Assembly (NCBI RefSeq): GCF_017310545.1 | Contig: NZ_CP066203.1 | Span: 1,922,001 to 1,986,000 of the forward strand | Direction of reading: 5' to 3' | Length of the DNA: 64,000 bases | Source of the DNA: Methylacidimicrobium sp. B4 | GTDB lineage: Bacteria; Verrucomicrobiota; Verrucomicrobiia; Methylacidiphilales; Methylacidiphilaceae | Part shown: positions 7,813 to 16,323 of the stretch, piece after piece | Layout: each line of letters opens with the position of its first letter | Numbering within the stretch: the first letter of the stretch is position 1 | Notes under the pieces: generated by a model | Databases searched by the model: none | What the model was told of the DNA's origin: nothing | The model's input: the letters and a program-made list of their open reading frames with translations, nothing else | Made by a program: the position numbers and the translations under genes

Positions 7813-8316
7813 ATGACCGGCACCGCCCTCACGCTCCGCGCCTTCCCCGATCTCTTCCCGGACGAGGACGCCGCGCGGGGGTGGTTTGAGCGCGCCCGCT
7901 GGCCGGACGGCCCGATCTGCCCGGTGTGCGGATGCGTCAACCGCGCCTGCTGGCTGCGGACGATCCGCCGCTGGCAATGCACCGCCTGCCACCGGCAGTT
8001 CTCAGTCACCGCTGGCACGCCGATGCACCGCACCCACTTGTCCGTCAACCACAGCCAACGGGAGTACGCCCGCACCGACTCCGCGGCCGGCCACCGCGTC
8101 CACGTCAACCGCGTTGAATCCTTCAACGGGCTCCTGGGACGCGCCGTGGTCGGCCTCTTCCATTTCGTCTCGCCCAAGCATCTCGGACGCTACGCCGGCG
8201 AAGCCGCCTTCCGTTGGAACCGCAAGGCCGACGCCTGCCTGGAGCGCATGGCGATGCTGGTCCGGGGCGGCGTTGGGCGCACGCTGCCTTACCGCTTTCT
8301 CACGGGAACCGCCTGA
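7813..8316 (+). pseudogene. IS1595-family transposase with internal deletion
   Basis: The N-terminal ~75 residues carry the transposase zinc ribbon (C-P-V-C ... 'WQCTACHRQFSVTAGTPMHR'), and the last ~85 carry the C-terminal end of the ISXO2-like DDE domain ('HVNRVESFNGLLGRAVVG' and 'SPKHLGRYAGEAAFRWNRK'). The middle of the catalytic domain, with both Asp residues, is missing: the sequence jumps in frame from 'PMHRTHL' to 'VNHSQREYARTD'. The ORF stays open, so this looks like a clean deletion product and cannot be an active transposase. Its stop codon overlaps the start of the next gene (TGATG at 8314-8318), so the two are translationally coupled. Confidence 0.8.
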
Positions 8317-9878
8317 TGGCCCGCACCAAGCCCGAGCATCCGCCCGTCCATCGGACCGACCTGCTGCCGTCGAACCTGACGGCCAGCAAAGAGGCGGCCG
8401 TGCGCGCGCTGCTTAGAGCCTACCGCCGGGGTGCGGTGCTGCTGGGCCGGGAAGAGTGGCGGCTCTTCTTCGAGACGGGCCGCTTGGAGAAGAACCACGA
8501 CGTGGACAAGGTCACCTTCGCCGCCGTCATCGGCGCGGCCAACCGCGTCCAGATGGCCCGCTGGCAGGTCGTCGGGCAGCTCCAGGGCTGGATCGGCAAC
8601 CGGGCCAACGAGTTCCGCGAGACGGTCAACCGGAGCACGCTGGCACCCGCCACCAAGCAGATGCTCCACGCCATCAACGGCCTGGGCGCGTGGTTCTGGC
8701 GCGGCGAGGTGGCGAGGAGAGACACGGGCGAGGTGATTCCGGTTTCCGTGCGACGGCTGGCGCGCGCCATGATGCGCCACTGCATGGCGCGGCATCGCCG
8801 CCCGGACCTCTCGCGCATCTCCATGCGCCTCGACCACCGCGCGGGGAGCATCGCCCGCCCCATCCAGGCGACGCAGCGCGGTAAGGTCGGCTGGTGGGTG
8901 AGCCTCTCCACGCTCGAGAAGGGGCGCAAGATCGCCATCCCGCTGCTTACCTACGACTACCATGCCACGCGTCCTGGCCGCGTGACCAACGGCATCCAGG
9001 TGAACGAGCGCGAGGGTCGCCTGAGCTTCGGCGTGGTGACCGACATGGGCGAGGTCTGCGCCAAAAGCCGCGCCGCCTACGACGGCCACGGCGCGCTGGC
9101 GCTTGATTTTGGGCTGTCCACGCTCTTGGCCACATCCGATGGCCGGCTGCTCGGCCAGGGCTGGCTCAAGCGGCTCAAGCGGTACGACGCGCTGCTTGCC
9201 GTGATCGCGGCCAGCCAGCAGCGTGCCGGACGCAGGCCGCGGGAGAGCCAGCGGTATCGGGCGCTGGTGGAGGACGTGCGCGGCTTCCTTCGCACCGAGG
9301 TCGGCCGCGTGCTCAACCGCCTTGTCGAGCAGGGCAAGCCCAAGGAGTTGGTGCTGGAGCGGCTCGACTTCCGCCACTCCGACCTCTCGAAGCGGCTCAA
9401 CGCGATCCTGCGCAACTGCGGACGCTCGATCGTCCAGGAGAAGTTGCGCGACCTGGAGGAGCGCTTCGGAATCCCCTCCGCCGAGGTCAACGCCGCATAC
9501 ACCTCTCAGGCATGTTCCCGTTGCGGCTATGTGGACAAGCGGAACCGCCGCGACCAGAAGACCTTCGTCTGCCTTTGGTGCGGTCACCAAATGCACGCCG
9601 ACCTCAATGCGGCGGCCAACATCGAAGCGCGCCGTGCGCGCCCCAATGGCTGGCTCTTCCAGGGGAAGGCTGCGGTCCTTGCCGAGCTCGTGCGCGAGTT
9701 CGGGGAGCGACCTGTCCGGGCGCTGAGCCTGGGCAGAACCGGGAGCCGGGGTGCCCCCGCCGACCCACGATCCACCAATCCCTACTTCGGTGGAGTGCCG
9801 TTGCCCGTGGTGAGGTCATCCGAACGCCGCGAGGCGTCCATGAAATCGCCCGATACTCCAGCCCTTGTGGCTGCCTGA
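8316..9878 (+). CDS. tnpB: TnpB-like RuvC nuclease (OrfB zinc-ribbon family)
   Basis: A 520-residue protein starting at the ATG that overlaps the preceding stop. The RuvC triad is visible: D264 in 'ALALDFGLSTLLAT', E348 in 'ELVLERLDF' and D429 in 'MHADLNAAANIEARR'. A four-Cys zinc finger (C400/C403, C419/C422) sits between the last two. TnpB proteins are RNA-guided DNA nucleases, usually ~350-450 residues and carried by IS200/IS605 or IS607 elements; this one is longer at the N-terminus and lies behind an IS1595-type gene instead. The guide omega-RNA, if present, would overlap the 3' end (roughly 9640-9900), but I cannot locate its end by eye. No Y1 or serine transposase is nearby. All catalytic residues are intact. 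Confidence 0.82.
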   Translation: MARTKPEHPPVHRTDLLPSNLTASKEAAVRALLRAYRRGAVLLGREEWRLFFETGRLEKNHDVDKVTFAAVIGAANRVQMARWQVVGQLQGWIGNRANEFRETVNRSTLAPATKQMLHAINGLGAWFWRGEVARRDTGEVIPVSVRRLARAMMRHCMARHRRPDLSRISMRLDHRAGSIARPIQATQRGKVGWWVSLSTLEKGRKIAIPLLTYDYHATRPGRVTNGIQVNEREGRLSFGVVTDMGEVCAKSRAAYDGHGALALDFGLSTLLATSDGRLLGQGWLKRLKRYDALLAVIAASQQRAGRRPRESQRYRALVEDVRGFLRTEVGRVLNRLVEQGKPKELVLERLDFRHSDLSKRLNAILRNCGRSIVQEKLRDLEERFGIPSAEVNAAYTSQACSRCGYVDKRNRRDQKTFVCLWCGHQMHADLNAAANIEARRARPNGWLFQGKAAVLAELVREFGERPVRALSLGRTGSRGAPADPRSTNPYFGGVPLPVVRSSERREASMKSPDTPALVAA

Positions 9879-10094
9879 GTCAACGCGATAGTACCCTCCT
9901 GACACAGCTCTTCCTCGCCGGCGAGGAAATGGCGGCTAGACAACGAGTTGTCGAAAAGCGAAGATTGGCTTTGCGATGACCGGTGTCCAAAGGCAGGCGG
10001 AAGCAGAAGGCGAATTCCTCTTTGCTCCGCGTCCGGTCCACTCCTCATCCCCCTCTGACAGGAAAGGGGCGGCTTGCGCCTTGGGAATCCGCTC

Positions 10095-10898
10095 ATGAAT
10101 GCTTCCGAAGCCACGATGGCGGTCTTCCTCGATTTGGAGAACGTCGCGCTGGGCGCCCGAGAGGCGGCCTGTCCCAAGTTCGATATTCAGAAGGTGCTCG
10201 AGCGCCTCTTGCTCAAAGGGCAGATCGTGGTCAAGAAGGCCTACTGCGACTTTGAGCGCTACAAGGAGTTCAAGCGGGCTCTGCATGAGGCGGCCTTCGA
10301 GCTAATCGAGATCCCGCACTTGAGCCAATCGGGGAAGAACTCGGCCGATATCCGCATGGTGGTGGATGCGCTCGACCTCTGCTACACCAAGGGCCACGTC
10401 GACACCTTTGTCATCATCAGTGGCGATTCGGATTTCTCCCCCCTGGTCAGCAAATTGCGGGAAAACGCCAAGACGGTCATTGGGATCGGCGTGAAGAACT
10501 CCACCTCCGACCTCTTCCTCAACAACTGCGATGAATTTCTCTATTACGACGATCTCTGTCGCAATGCCAAGGAAGCCCACGCAGCCTCCGAGCCCCAGGA
10601 GAAGAAGCCCCGAGGCCGGGGGAAAGCCGCAAAGCCAACAGCCGATAAGGCGTTGGAGATGGTCGTGGAGACGCTGGAAGCCCTGGTGCAAGAGCGAGGC
10701 GAGGACGAGCGAATCTGGGGATCGATGATCAAGCAGGCGATCAAGCGCCGCAATCCCGGCTTCAATGAGCGCGCCTACTCCTTTCGGTCCTTTAACGATC
10801 TTCTGCTCGAAGCCCAGAAGAGGGGGCTGCTGAAGCTCCAGCCCGATGAAAAATCCGGAGGGTACCTCGTCTATCCCTCCGAAGAGCATGGGTCCTAG
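10095..10898 (+). CDS. NYN-domain protein with C-terminal OST-HTH/LOTUS-like domain
   Basis: About 267 residues from the ATG at 10095 (ggga eight bases upstream; an upstream TTG at 10074 is less likely). The NYN (LabA/DUF88, PIN-like) nuclease fold shows its acidic sites in 'MAVFLDLENVALG', 'NSADIRMVVDAL' and 'DTFVIISGDSDFSPLVSKL'. A basic linker (KKPRGRGKAAK) leads to a C-terminal segment, 'WGSMIKQAIKRRNPGF' and 'FRSFNDLLLEAQKRGLLKL', that fits an OST-HTH/LOTUS RNA-binding domain. Such proteins are predicted RNA-processing or RNA-decay enzymes; the substrate is unknown. It lies between the TnpB locus and the redox operon, with its own start region, and appears intact. Confidence 0.85.
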   Translation: MNASEATMAVFLDLENVALGAREAACPKFDIQKVLERLLLKGQIVVKKAYCDFERYKEFKRALHEAAFELIEIPHLSQSGKNSADIRMVVDALDLCYTKGHVDTFVIISGDSDFSPLVSKLRENAKTVIGIGVKNSTSDLFLNNCDEFLYYDDLCRNAKEAHAASEPQEKKPRGRGKAAKPTADKALEMVVETLEALVQERGEDERIWGSMIKQAIKRRNPGFNERAYSFRSFNDLLLEAQKRGLLKLQPDEKSGGYLVYPSEEHGS

Positions 10899-11056
10899 AG
10901 CCTCTGCTCTTGATCCCATCCTTTGGGTGGGCTCGGCCTTTGGCCGCGATTGACGGGAGGAGGGTGCCGCGCGATCATGGGCCTGCGTCTCGCAGAGCGT
11001 CCTCCGTCGCTTCCGGGCACGATCGGCCCGCCCTTCGAGATGAGGAAGGTTCGCCC

Positions 11057-12706
11057 ATGATATCGAAGCATGGCGACATGACGCCGGTTGTCGATCTGAC
11101 CCGCGAAAAGGGTACGGGCCCCATTCGGACGCGCCGCCCGCTCTACGTCGATCTTCTGCCCCCTTGCCGAGCCGCCTGCCCCGCTGGAGAGGACATCCAG
11201 GGCTGGCTTGCGCTGGCTCAGGCCGGGAACTATCGGCAAGCCTGGGAGCTCCTCGTCCAGGAGAACCCTCTTCCCGCCGTTCACGGGCGGGTCTGCTACC
11301 ACCCTTGCGAGAGCCATTGCAATCGGGGTGACTACGACGCCCCGGTCTCGATTCACGCGGTCGAGCGCTTCCTCGGGGATCTCGCTTCCGCCGAGGGCTG
11401 GCCCTTTCCGCCATCCGCCGCACCGACCGGAAAGCGGGTGCTGGTCGTCGGAGCGGGCCCCTGTGGGCTCTCGGCCTCCTACCATCTCGCCCGCCTCGGC
11501 CATGCGGTCGAAGTCCACGAGGCGGGCCCCTTGGCCGGAGGGATGATGCACTTCGGGATCCCCGCCTACCGGCTTCCCCGCGCGGTTCTGGCCAAGGAAG
11601 TCGAGCGGGTCGAGCGGATGGGGGTCCGCTTCGTCTTGGGTCACAAGGTCGAGGACCTCCTCTCTGAAAAGGAAGCGGGCGGTTTCGACGCGGTCCTGGT
11701 CGCCATCGGCGCCCAGGTCGGCAAGCATGTCGAGATCCCCGCCCGTGATGCGGCGCGCGTGCTCGATGCGGTCTCCCTGCTGCACCAAGTAGCCGGAGAG
11801 GAGCGTCCCTTGCTCGGACGGCGGGTCGTGATCTACGGCGGGGGCAATGTGGCCATGGATGCGGCGCGGACGGCCAAGCGGCTGGGGGCCGAAGAGGCGC
11901 TCATCGTCTACCGGCGGGACCGCGCCCATATGCCGGCCCACGCCTTCGAGGCCGACGAGGCTCTTTCCGAAGGGATCCGAATCCGGTGGCTCACGACGAT
12001 CCGGGAGATCGCGGGTGAGGAGCTCGTCGTCGAGCGGATGGAGCTCGGGCCCGACGGCCGGCCCCGGCCGACCGGCCACTACGACACGTTGCGGGCCGAC
12101 GCGGTCGTGCTGGCGATCGGGCAGGAGACCGACAGCCGCTTCCTCCGGCGGGTTCCCGGGATCGCCTTCGGGAAGGACGGGGCGGTGATCGTGGATCAGA
12201 ACCAGATGTCCGGATATCCCGGCATCTTCGCCGGGGGCGACGCGGTTCCGGGCGATCAGACCGTTACGGTCGCCGTTGGCCAGGGCAAGAGAGCGGCCCG
12301 GTCGATCGACGGCTGGCTGCGCGGGAGCGGGTACGCCGAGCCGGCCCCTCCGCCGGGCGTCTCCTTTGCGATGCTCCATCTTCCGGTCTATCGCGATGTG
12401 GCGCCGGGCCAGCAGCCCGAGCTGCCGCTGGCCGCGCGGACGAGCGATTTCGCGGAGGTGGTGGCGGGGCTCTCCGAACTCCAGGCTCGCCGAGAGGCCG
12501 AGCGCTGCTTCTCCTGCGGAATCTGCTTCGAGTGCGACAACTGCTTCGCGGCCTGCCCGGAGGAGGCGATCCTCAAGCTGGGCCCGGGCCTGCGCTACCG
12601 CTTCCTCTATGAGAAGTGCACGGGCTGTGCGGTCTGCTTCGAGCAGTGTCCCTGCCATGCGATCGAGATGGTCCCCGAGCCCGGGCCTGCGGGAGGCCGG
12701 GCATGA
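11057..12706 (+). CDS. FAD/NAD(P)H-dependent oxidoreductase with C-terminal 2[4Fe-4S] ferredoxin domain (GltD-like)
   Basis: A 549-residue flavoprotein starting at ATG 11057 behind gaggaagg. The N-terminal GltD-type Fe-S region has Cys at 37, 41, 80, 84 and 88 ('CYHPCESHC'). An FAD dinucleotide fold follows ('VLVVGAGPCGLSASYHLARL', ~128-147), then an NAD(P) site ('VVIYGGGNVAMDAARTAKRL') and the second FAD contact ('GIFAGGDAVPGDQTVTVAVG'). The C-terminus is a bacterial-type ferredoxin with 'CFSCGICFECDNCFAACP' and 'CTGCAVCFEQCPCHAIEM'. The gene overlaps nifJ by four bases (ATGA), so the two are coupled. A plausible role is electron transfer between NAD(P)H and ferredoxin used or made by NifJ; glutamate synthase small-subunit activity is less likely because no large subunit is nearby. 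Confidence 0.88.
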   Translation: MISKHGDMTPVVDLTREKGTGPIRTRRPLYVDLLPPCRAACPAGEDIQGWLALAQAGNYRQAWELLVQENPLPAVHGRVCYHPCESHCNRGDYDAPVSIHAVERFLGDLASAEGWPFPPSAAPTGKRVLVVGAGPCGLSASYHLARLGHAVEVHEAGPLAGGMMHFGIPAYRLPRAVLAKEVERVERMGVRFVLGHKVEDLLSEKEAGGFDAVLVAIGAQVGKHVEIPARDAARVLDAVSLLHQVAGEERPLLGRRVVIYGGGNVAMDAARTAKRLGAEEALIVYRRDRAHMPAHAFEADEALSEGIRIRWLTTIREIAGEELVVERMELGPDGRPRPTGHYDTLRADAVVLAIGQETDSRFLRRVPGIAFGKDGAVIVDQNQMSGYPGIFAGGDAVPGDQTVTVAVGQGKRAARSIDGWLRGSGYAEPAPPPGVSFAMLHLPVYRDVAPGQQPELPLAARTSDFAEVVAGLSELQARREAERCFSCGICFECDNCFAACPEEAILKLGPGLRYRFLYEKCTGCAVCFEQCPCHAIEMVPEPGPAGGRA

Positions 12707-15700
12707 CCGCGCGAACCGCGAGGACGCGGCGGACGATGGACGGCAACACGGCCGCCGCCGATGTCGCCTACCGGACGAGCGAGGTCTGCGCGATCTACCC
12801 GATCACCCCGTCCTCGACGATGGCGGAGCTCGCCGACCAGTGGGCGGCCGAGGGACGCAAGAACCTCTGGGGGAGTGTTCCGGTCGTCCAGGAGATGCAG
12901 AGCGAAGGGGGGGCGGCGGGGACCGTCCACGGAGCCCTCCAAGGCGGAGCACTGACGACCACCTTCACCGCCTCCCAAGGCCTCCTCCTCATGATCCCGA
13001 ACATGTTCAAGATCGCGGGCGAGCTCACCCCGACGGTCTTCCACGTCGCGGCGCGGTCGGTCGCCACCCATGCGCTTTCGATCTTCGGCGACCACTCCGA
13101 TGTGATGGCGGTGCGCATGACGGGCTTTGCGCTCCTCGGCTCGGCCTCCGTCCAGGAAGCTCAGGACAGCGCCCTGATCGCCCTGGCGGCCTCCCTCGAA
13201 AGCCGGGTGCCCTTCCTCCACTTCTTCGACGGCTTTCGCACCTCGCACGAGGTGAACACCCTCGAGCCGCTGGCCGACGAGCCGCTCCGGGCGCTGATCC
13301 CAGACGAGCTCATCCGCGCGCACCGGAGCCGGGCGCTCAATCCGGAGCATCCGTGCATCCGGGGCACCGCCCATAACCCCGATACCTTCTTCCAGGCCCG
13401 GGAGGCGGCGAGCCCCTTCTACGCCGCCCTGCCCGGAATCCTCCGTTCGGTCCTCGACCGCTTCGCCGAGCAGACCGGCCGCCGCTACCGCCTCTTCGAG
13501 TATGACGGCCCGGAGGACGCCGAGCGCGTGATCGTCCTGATGGGCTCGGCCTCGGAAACCGCCCGGGAGACCGCCGCCGCCCTCCGCCGGCAAGGAGAGA
13601 AGGTGGGCGTCCTCCAGGTTCGCCTCTTCCGCCCCTTTGCCGTTGACGACTTCCTTTCCTCGCTCCCGCCGAGCTGCCGGGCCCTTGCGGTGCTCGAGCG
13701 GACGAAGGAGCCCGGGGCACCGGGGGAGCCGCTCTTCCTCGATGTGCTGGGAAGCCTCGCGGAAGCCTATTCCCAAGGGAAGCGGCCTCACCTCCCCCGG
13801 GTCATCGGCGGCCGCTATGGCCTCTCCTCGAAGGATTTCACCCCCGCGATGGCGAAGGCGGTCTTCGACGAGCTCCGGAGCCCCGCGCCCAAGAGCCGTT
13901 TTACCGTCGGCATTACCGATGACCTTTCCCAATCGAGCCTCGAGGTCGACCCCGGCTACTCGATCGAGCCGGGCTCGGTCGTTCGCGCTCTCTTCTACGG
14001 CCTGGGCGGCGACGGAACGGTCGGGGCCAACAAGCATTCGATCCAGATCATCGCCGAGGAGGCCGGCCTCCATGCCCAGGGCTACTTCGTCTACGACTCC
14101 CACAAGTCGGGGGCGCTGACGGTCTCCCACCTCCGGTTCGGGCCCGAGCCGATCCATTCCCCCTACCTGGTCTCCTCGGCGAGGGTGGTGGCCTGCCACT
14201 GGTTCCCCTTCCTCGAGCGGGTCGACATCCTCTGCTCGGCGGCTCCGGGGGCGGTCTTCCTCCTCAACAGCCCTTACGGGCCGGAAGCGGTCTGGGATCA
14301 TCTTCCCCGCTCGGTCCAGCGGCAGATCCTGGAGAAGCGGCTCCGCCTCCATGTGATCGATGCCTCCCGGATCGCCCGGGAGGCGGGCCTCAAGGGGAGG
14401 ACCAACACGGTCCTTCAGACCGCCTTCTTTGCCCTCGCGGGCATCCTCCCGCGCGAGGCGGCGGTGGAGCAGGTCCGTCAATCGATCCGGCGGGCCTACG
14501 GCAGCAAGGGGGAAAAGGTCGTCGCCGAGAACCTCCAGGCGGTCGACCATGCGCTTGCCAACCTCCACGAGGTGGTCGTTCCCGAGGAGGCGACGAGCGC
14601 CTTCGATCGGCGGCCTCTGGTGCCGGCAGAAGCCCCCGAGTTCGTCAGGCTCGTGACGGGCCCGATGCTGGCCGGGCGGGGGGATGAGATCCCCGTCAGC
14701 CTCTTTCCCGCGGACGGAACCTATCCTTCGGGGACCGCCGCCTTGGAAAAGCGGAACGTGGCCGACTTCGTGCCGGTCTGGGAGCCCACGATCTGCGTCC
14801 AGTGCGGCCAGTGCGGCTTCGTCTGCCCCCACAGCGTCATCCGGGTCAAGTATTATGACGAAGCCCGGCTCGACGGGAGCCCCCGCTCCTTCCCTTCCGC
14901 CCCGATCAACCTCCGGGGATACCCCGGGGTCCGTTTCACCCTCCAGGTCTACGTCGAGGACTGCACCGGCTGCGGGCTCTGCGTCGATGTCTGCCCCGCC
15001 TATAGCCCGAGCAGGCCGGGGCTCAAGGCGATCCACATGGAGGCCAAGCAGCCAATCCTGGAGGGCGAGCGCGAGAGCATCGCCTTCTTCGAGCGGCTCC
15101 CGGTCAACGATCGCTCCGAGGTCGACTTCTCGAGCGTGCGCGGAGTCCAGTTCCTGGAGCCCCTCTTCGAGTTTTCCGGCGCTTGCGCCGGCTGCGGGGA
15201 GACCCCCTACCTCAAGCTCCTCTCCCAGCTCTTCGGAGACCGGCTCCTGATTGCGAATGCGACCGGCTGCTCCTCGATCTACGGGGGAAACCTTCCCGTC
15301 ACCCCGTGGGCCAAGAACGGCGAGGGGAGGGGACCCGCCTGGTCGAACTCCCTCTTCGAGGACAACGCCGAGTTCGGCCTCGGATTCCGGCTGGCGGCCG
15401 ACCAGCTCCGGGGCCGGGCCGAAGGGCTGCTCCGCGGACTGGCGAGCTCGGTTGGCGAGGAGTTGACCCAGGAGATCCTCTCGGCTCCGCAGCTCCGGGA
15501 ATCGGAGATCCGCGCTCAGCGCCAGCGGCTCGAAGCTCTCCGCAGCAGGCTTGCACCGCTGGCCCCGGCGAGCCCCCAGGCCCGCGAGCTCCTCTCGGTG
15601 ATGGATCACCTGGTCCGCCGCTCCATCTGGCTCGTCGGCGGGGATGGCTGGGCCTACGACATCGGCTTCGGGGGCCTCGACCATGTGCTCGCCACCGGCC

Positions 15701-16323
15701 GGAACCTCAACGTGCTCGTCCTCGATACCGAGGTCTATTCCAACACGGGGGGCCAGGCCTCCAAGGCGACTCCGCTCGGAGCGGTGGCCAAGTTCGCCGC
15801 CGCGGGAAAGCGGGTGCCCCGGAAGGACCTGGTCCTGCAGGCGATCGCCTACGGCAACGTCTATGTGGCCCAGGTGGCGATGGGGGCCAACCCGCAGCAG
15901 ACGCTCCTCGCCTTCCGGGAAGCCGAGGCCTACGAGGGTCCCTCGCTGATCCTCGCCTACAGCCACTGCATCGCCCACGGGATCGAGATGGAGCGGGGAT
16001 TGCGCCAGCAGGATGCCGCAGTCGCCTGCGGCTACTGGCCCCTCCTTCGCTTCAATCCCGCGATGCGCGCGATCGGCGAAAACCCCTTCCGCCTCGACTC
16101 TCCGCGGCCGACGCTCCCCTTTCGGCAGTACGCTTACCCGGAGCTCCGCTACCGGGCGCTCGCGATGAGCCGTCCCGCCGAGGCGGAAGAGCTGGCGAAC
16201 CGCGCCCAGTCCCTCATCCTCGAGAAATACGGGATCTACGAGCAGCTCGCCGGCTTCCGGGAAGGGAAAGCCCCAGTTCCCGCACGCGCCCCGGCCCCCG
16301 TCGCCTCGGAGGAGACCCGATGA
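12703..16323 (+). CDS. nifJ: pyruvate:ferredoxin (flavodoxin) oxidoreductase
   Basis: A 1206-residue single-chain enzyme that interconverts pyruvate and CoA with acetyl-CoA and CO2, passing electrons to ferredoxin or flavodoxin. The order is that of homodimeric NifJ: N-terminal TPP domain ('TSEVCAIYPITPSSTMAELA'), gamma domain around 'GLGGDGTVGANKHSIQIIAE', two ferredoxin-type clusters ('CVQCGQCGFVCPHSVI' and 'CTGCGLCVDVCPAYS'), then the C-terminal TPP domain with 'CAGCGETPYLKLLSQLFGDR', 'ANATGCSSIYGGNLPVTPW' and 'GDGWAYDIGFGGLDHVLATG'. The start ATG overlaps the previous gene's stop and the stop overlaps the next gene's start, so three genes form one tight operon. No frame damage is seen. 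Confidence 0.96.
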   Translation: MTARTARTRRTMDGNTAAADVAYRTSEVCAIYPITPSSTMAELADQWAAEGRKNLWGSVPVVQEMQSEGGAAGTVHGALQGGALTTTFTASQGLLLMIPNMFKIAGELTPTVFHVAARSVATHALSIFGDHSDVMAVRMTGFALLGSASVQEAQDSALIALAASLESRVPFLHFFDGFRTSHEVNTLEPLADEPLRALIPDELIRAHRSRALNPEHPCIRGTAHNPDTFFQAREAASPFYAALPGILRSVLDRFAEQTGRRYRLFEYDGPEDAERVIVLMGSASETARETAAALRRQGEKVGVLQVRLFRPFAVDDFLSSLPPSCRALAVLERTKEPGAPGEPLFLDVLGSLAEAYSQGKRPHLPRVIGGRYGLSSKDFTPAMAKAVFDELRSPAPKSRFTVGITDDLSQSSLEVDPGYSIEPGSVVRALFYGLGGDGTVGANKHSIQIIAEEAGLHAQGYFVYDSHKSGALTVSHLRFGPEPIHSPYLVSSARVVACHWFPFLERVDILCSAAPGAVFLLNSPYGPEAVWDHLPRSVQRQILEKRLRLHVIDASRIAREAGLKGRTNTVLQTAFFALAGILPREAAVEQVRQSIRRAYGSKGEKVVAENLQAVDHALANLHEVVVPEEATSAFDRRPLVPAEAPEFVRLVTGPMLAGRGDEIPVSLFPADGTYPSGTAALEKRNVADFVPVWEPTICVQCGQCGFVCPHSVIRVKYYDEARLDGSPRSFPSAPINLRGYPGVRFTLQVYVEDCTGCGLCVDVCPAYSPSRPGLKAIHMEAKQPILEGERESIAFFERLPVNDRSEVDFSSVRGVQFLEPLFEFSGACAGCGETPYLKLLSQLFGDRLLIANATGCSSIYGGNLPVTPWAKNGEGRGPAWSNSLFEDNAEFGLGFRLAADQLRGRAEGLLRGLASSVGEELTQEILSAPQLRESEIRAQRQRLEALRSRLAPLAPASPQARELLSVMDHLVRRSIWLVGGDGWAYDIGFGGLDHVLATGRNLNVLVLDTEVYSNTGGQASKATPLGAVAKFAAAGKRVPRKDLVLQAIAYGNVYVAQVAMGANPQQTLLAFREAEAYEGPSLILAYSHCIAHGIEMERGLRQQDAAVACGYWPLLRFNPAMRAIGENPFRLDSPRPTLPFRQYAYPELRYRALAMSRPAEAEELANRAQSLILEKYGIYEQLAGFREGKAPVPARAPAPVASEETR

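Noticed and set aside
12607-15978. Very long open frame (1123 codons) on the minus strand
   Set aside because: It lies antisense to nifJ, whose product has all family motifs. The minus-strand frame is low-complexity and charged and arises from GC-rich codon bias.
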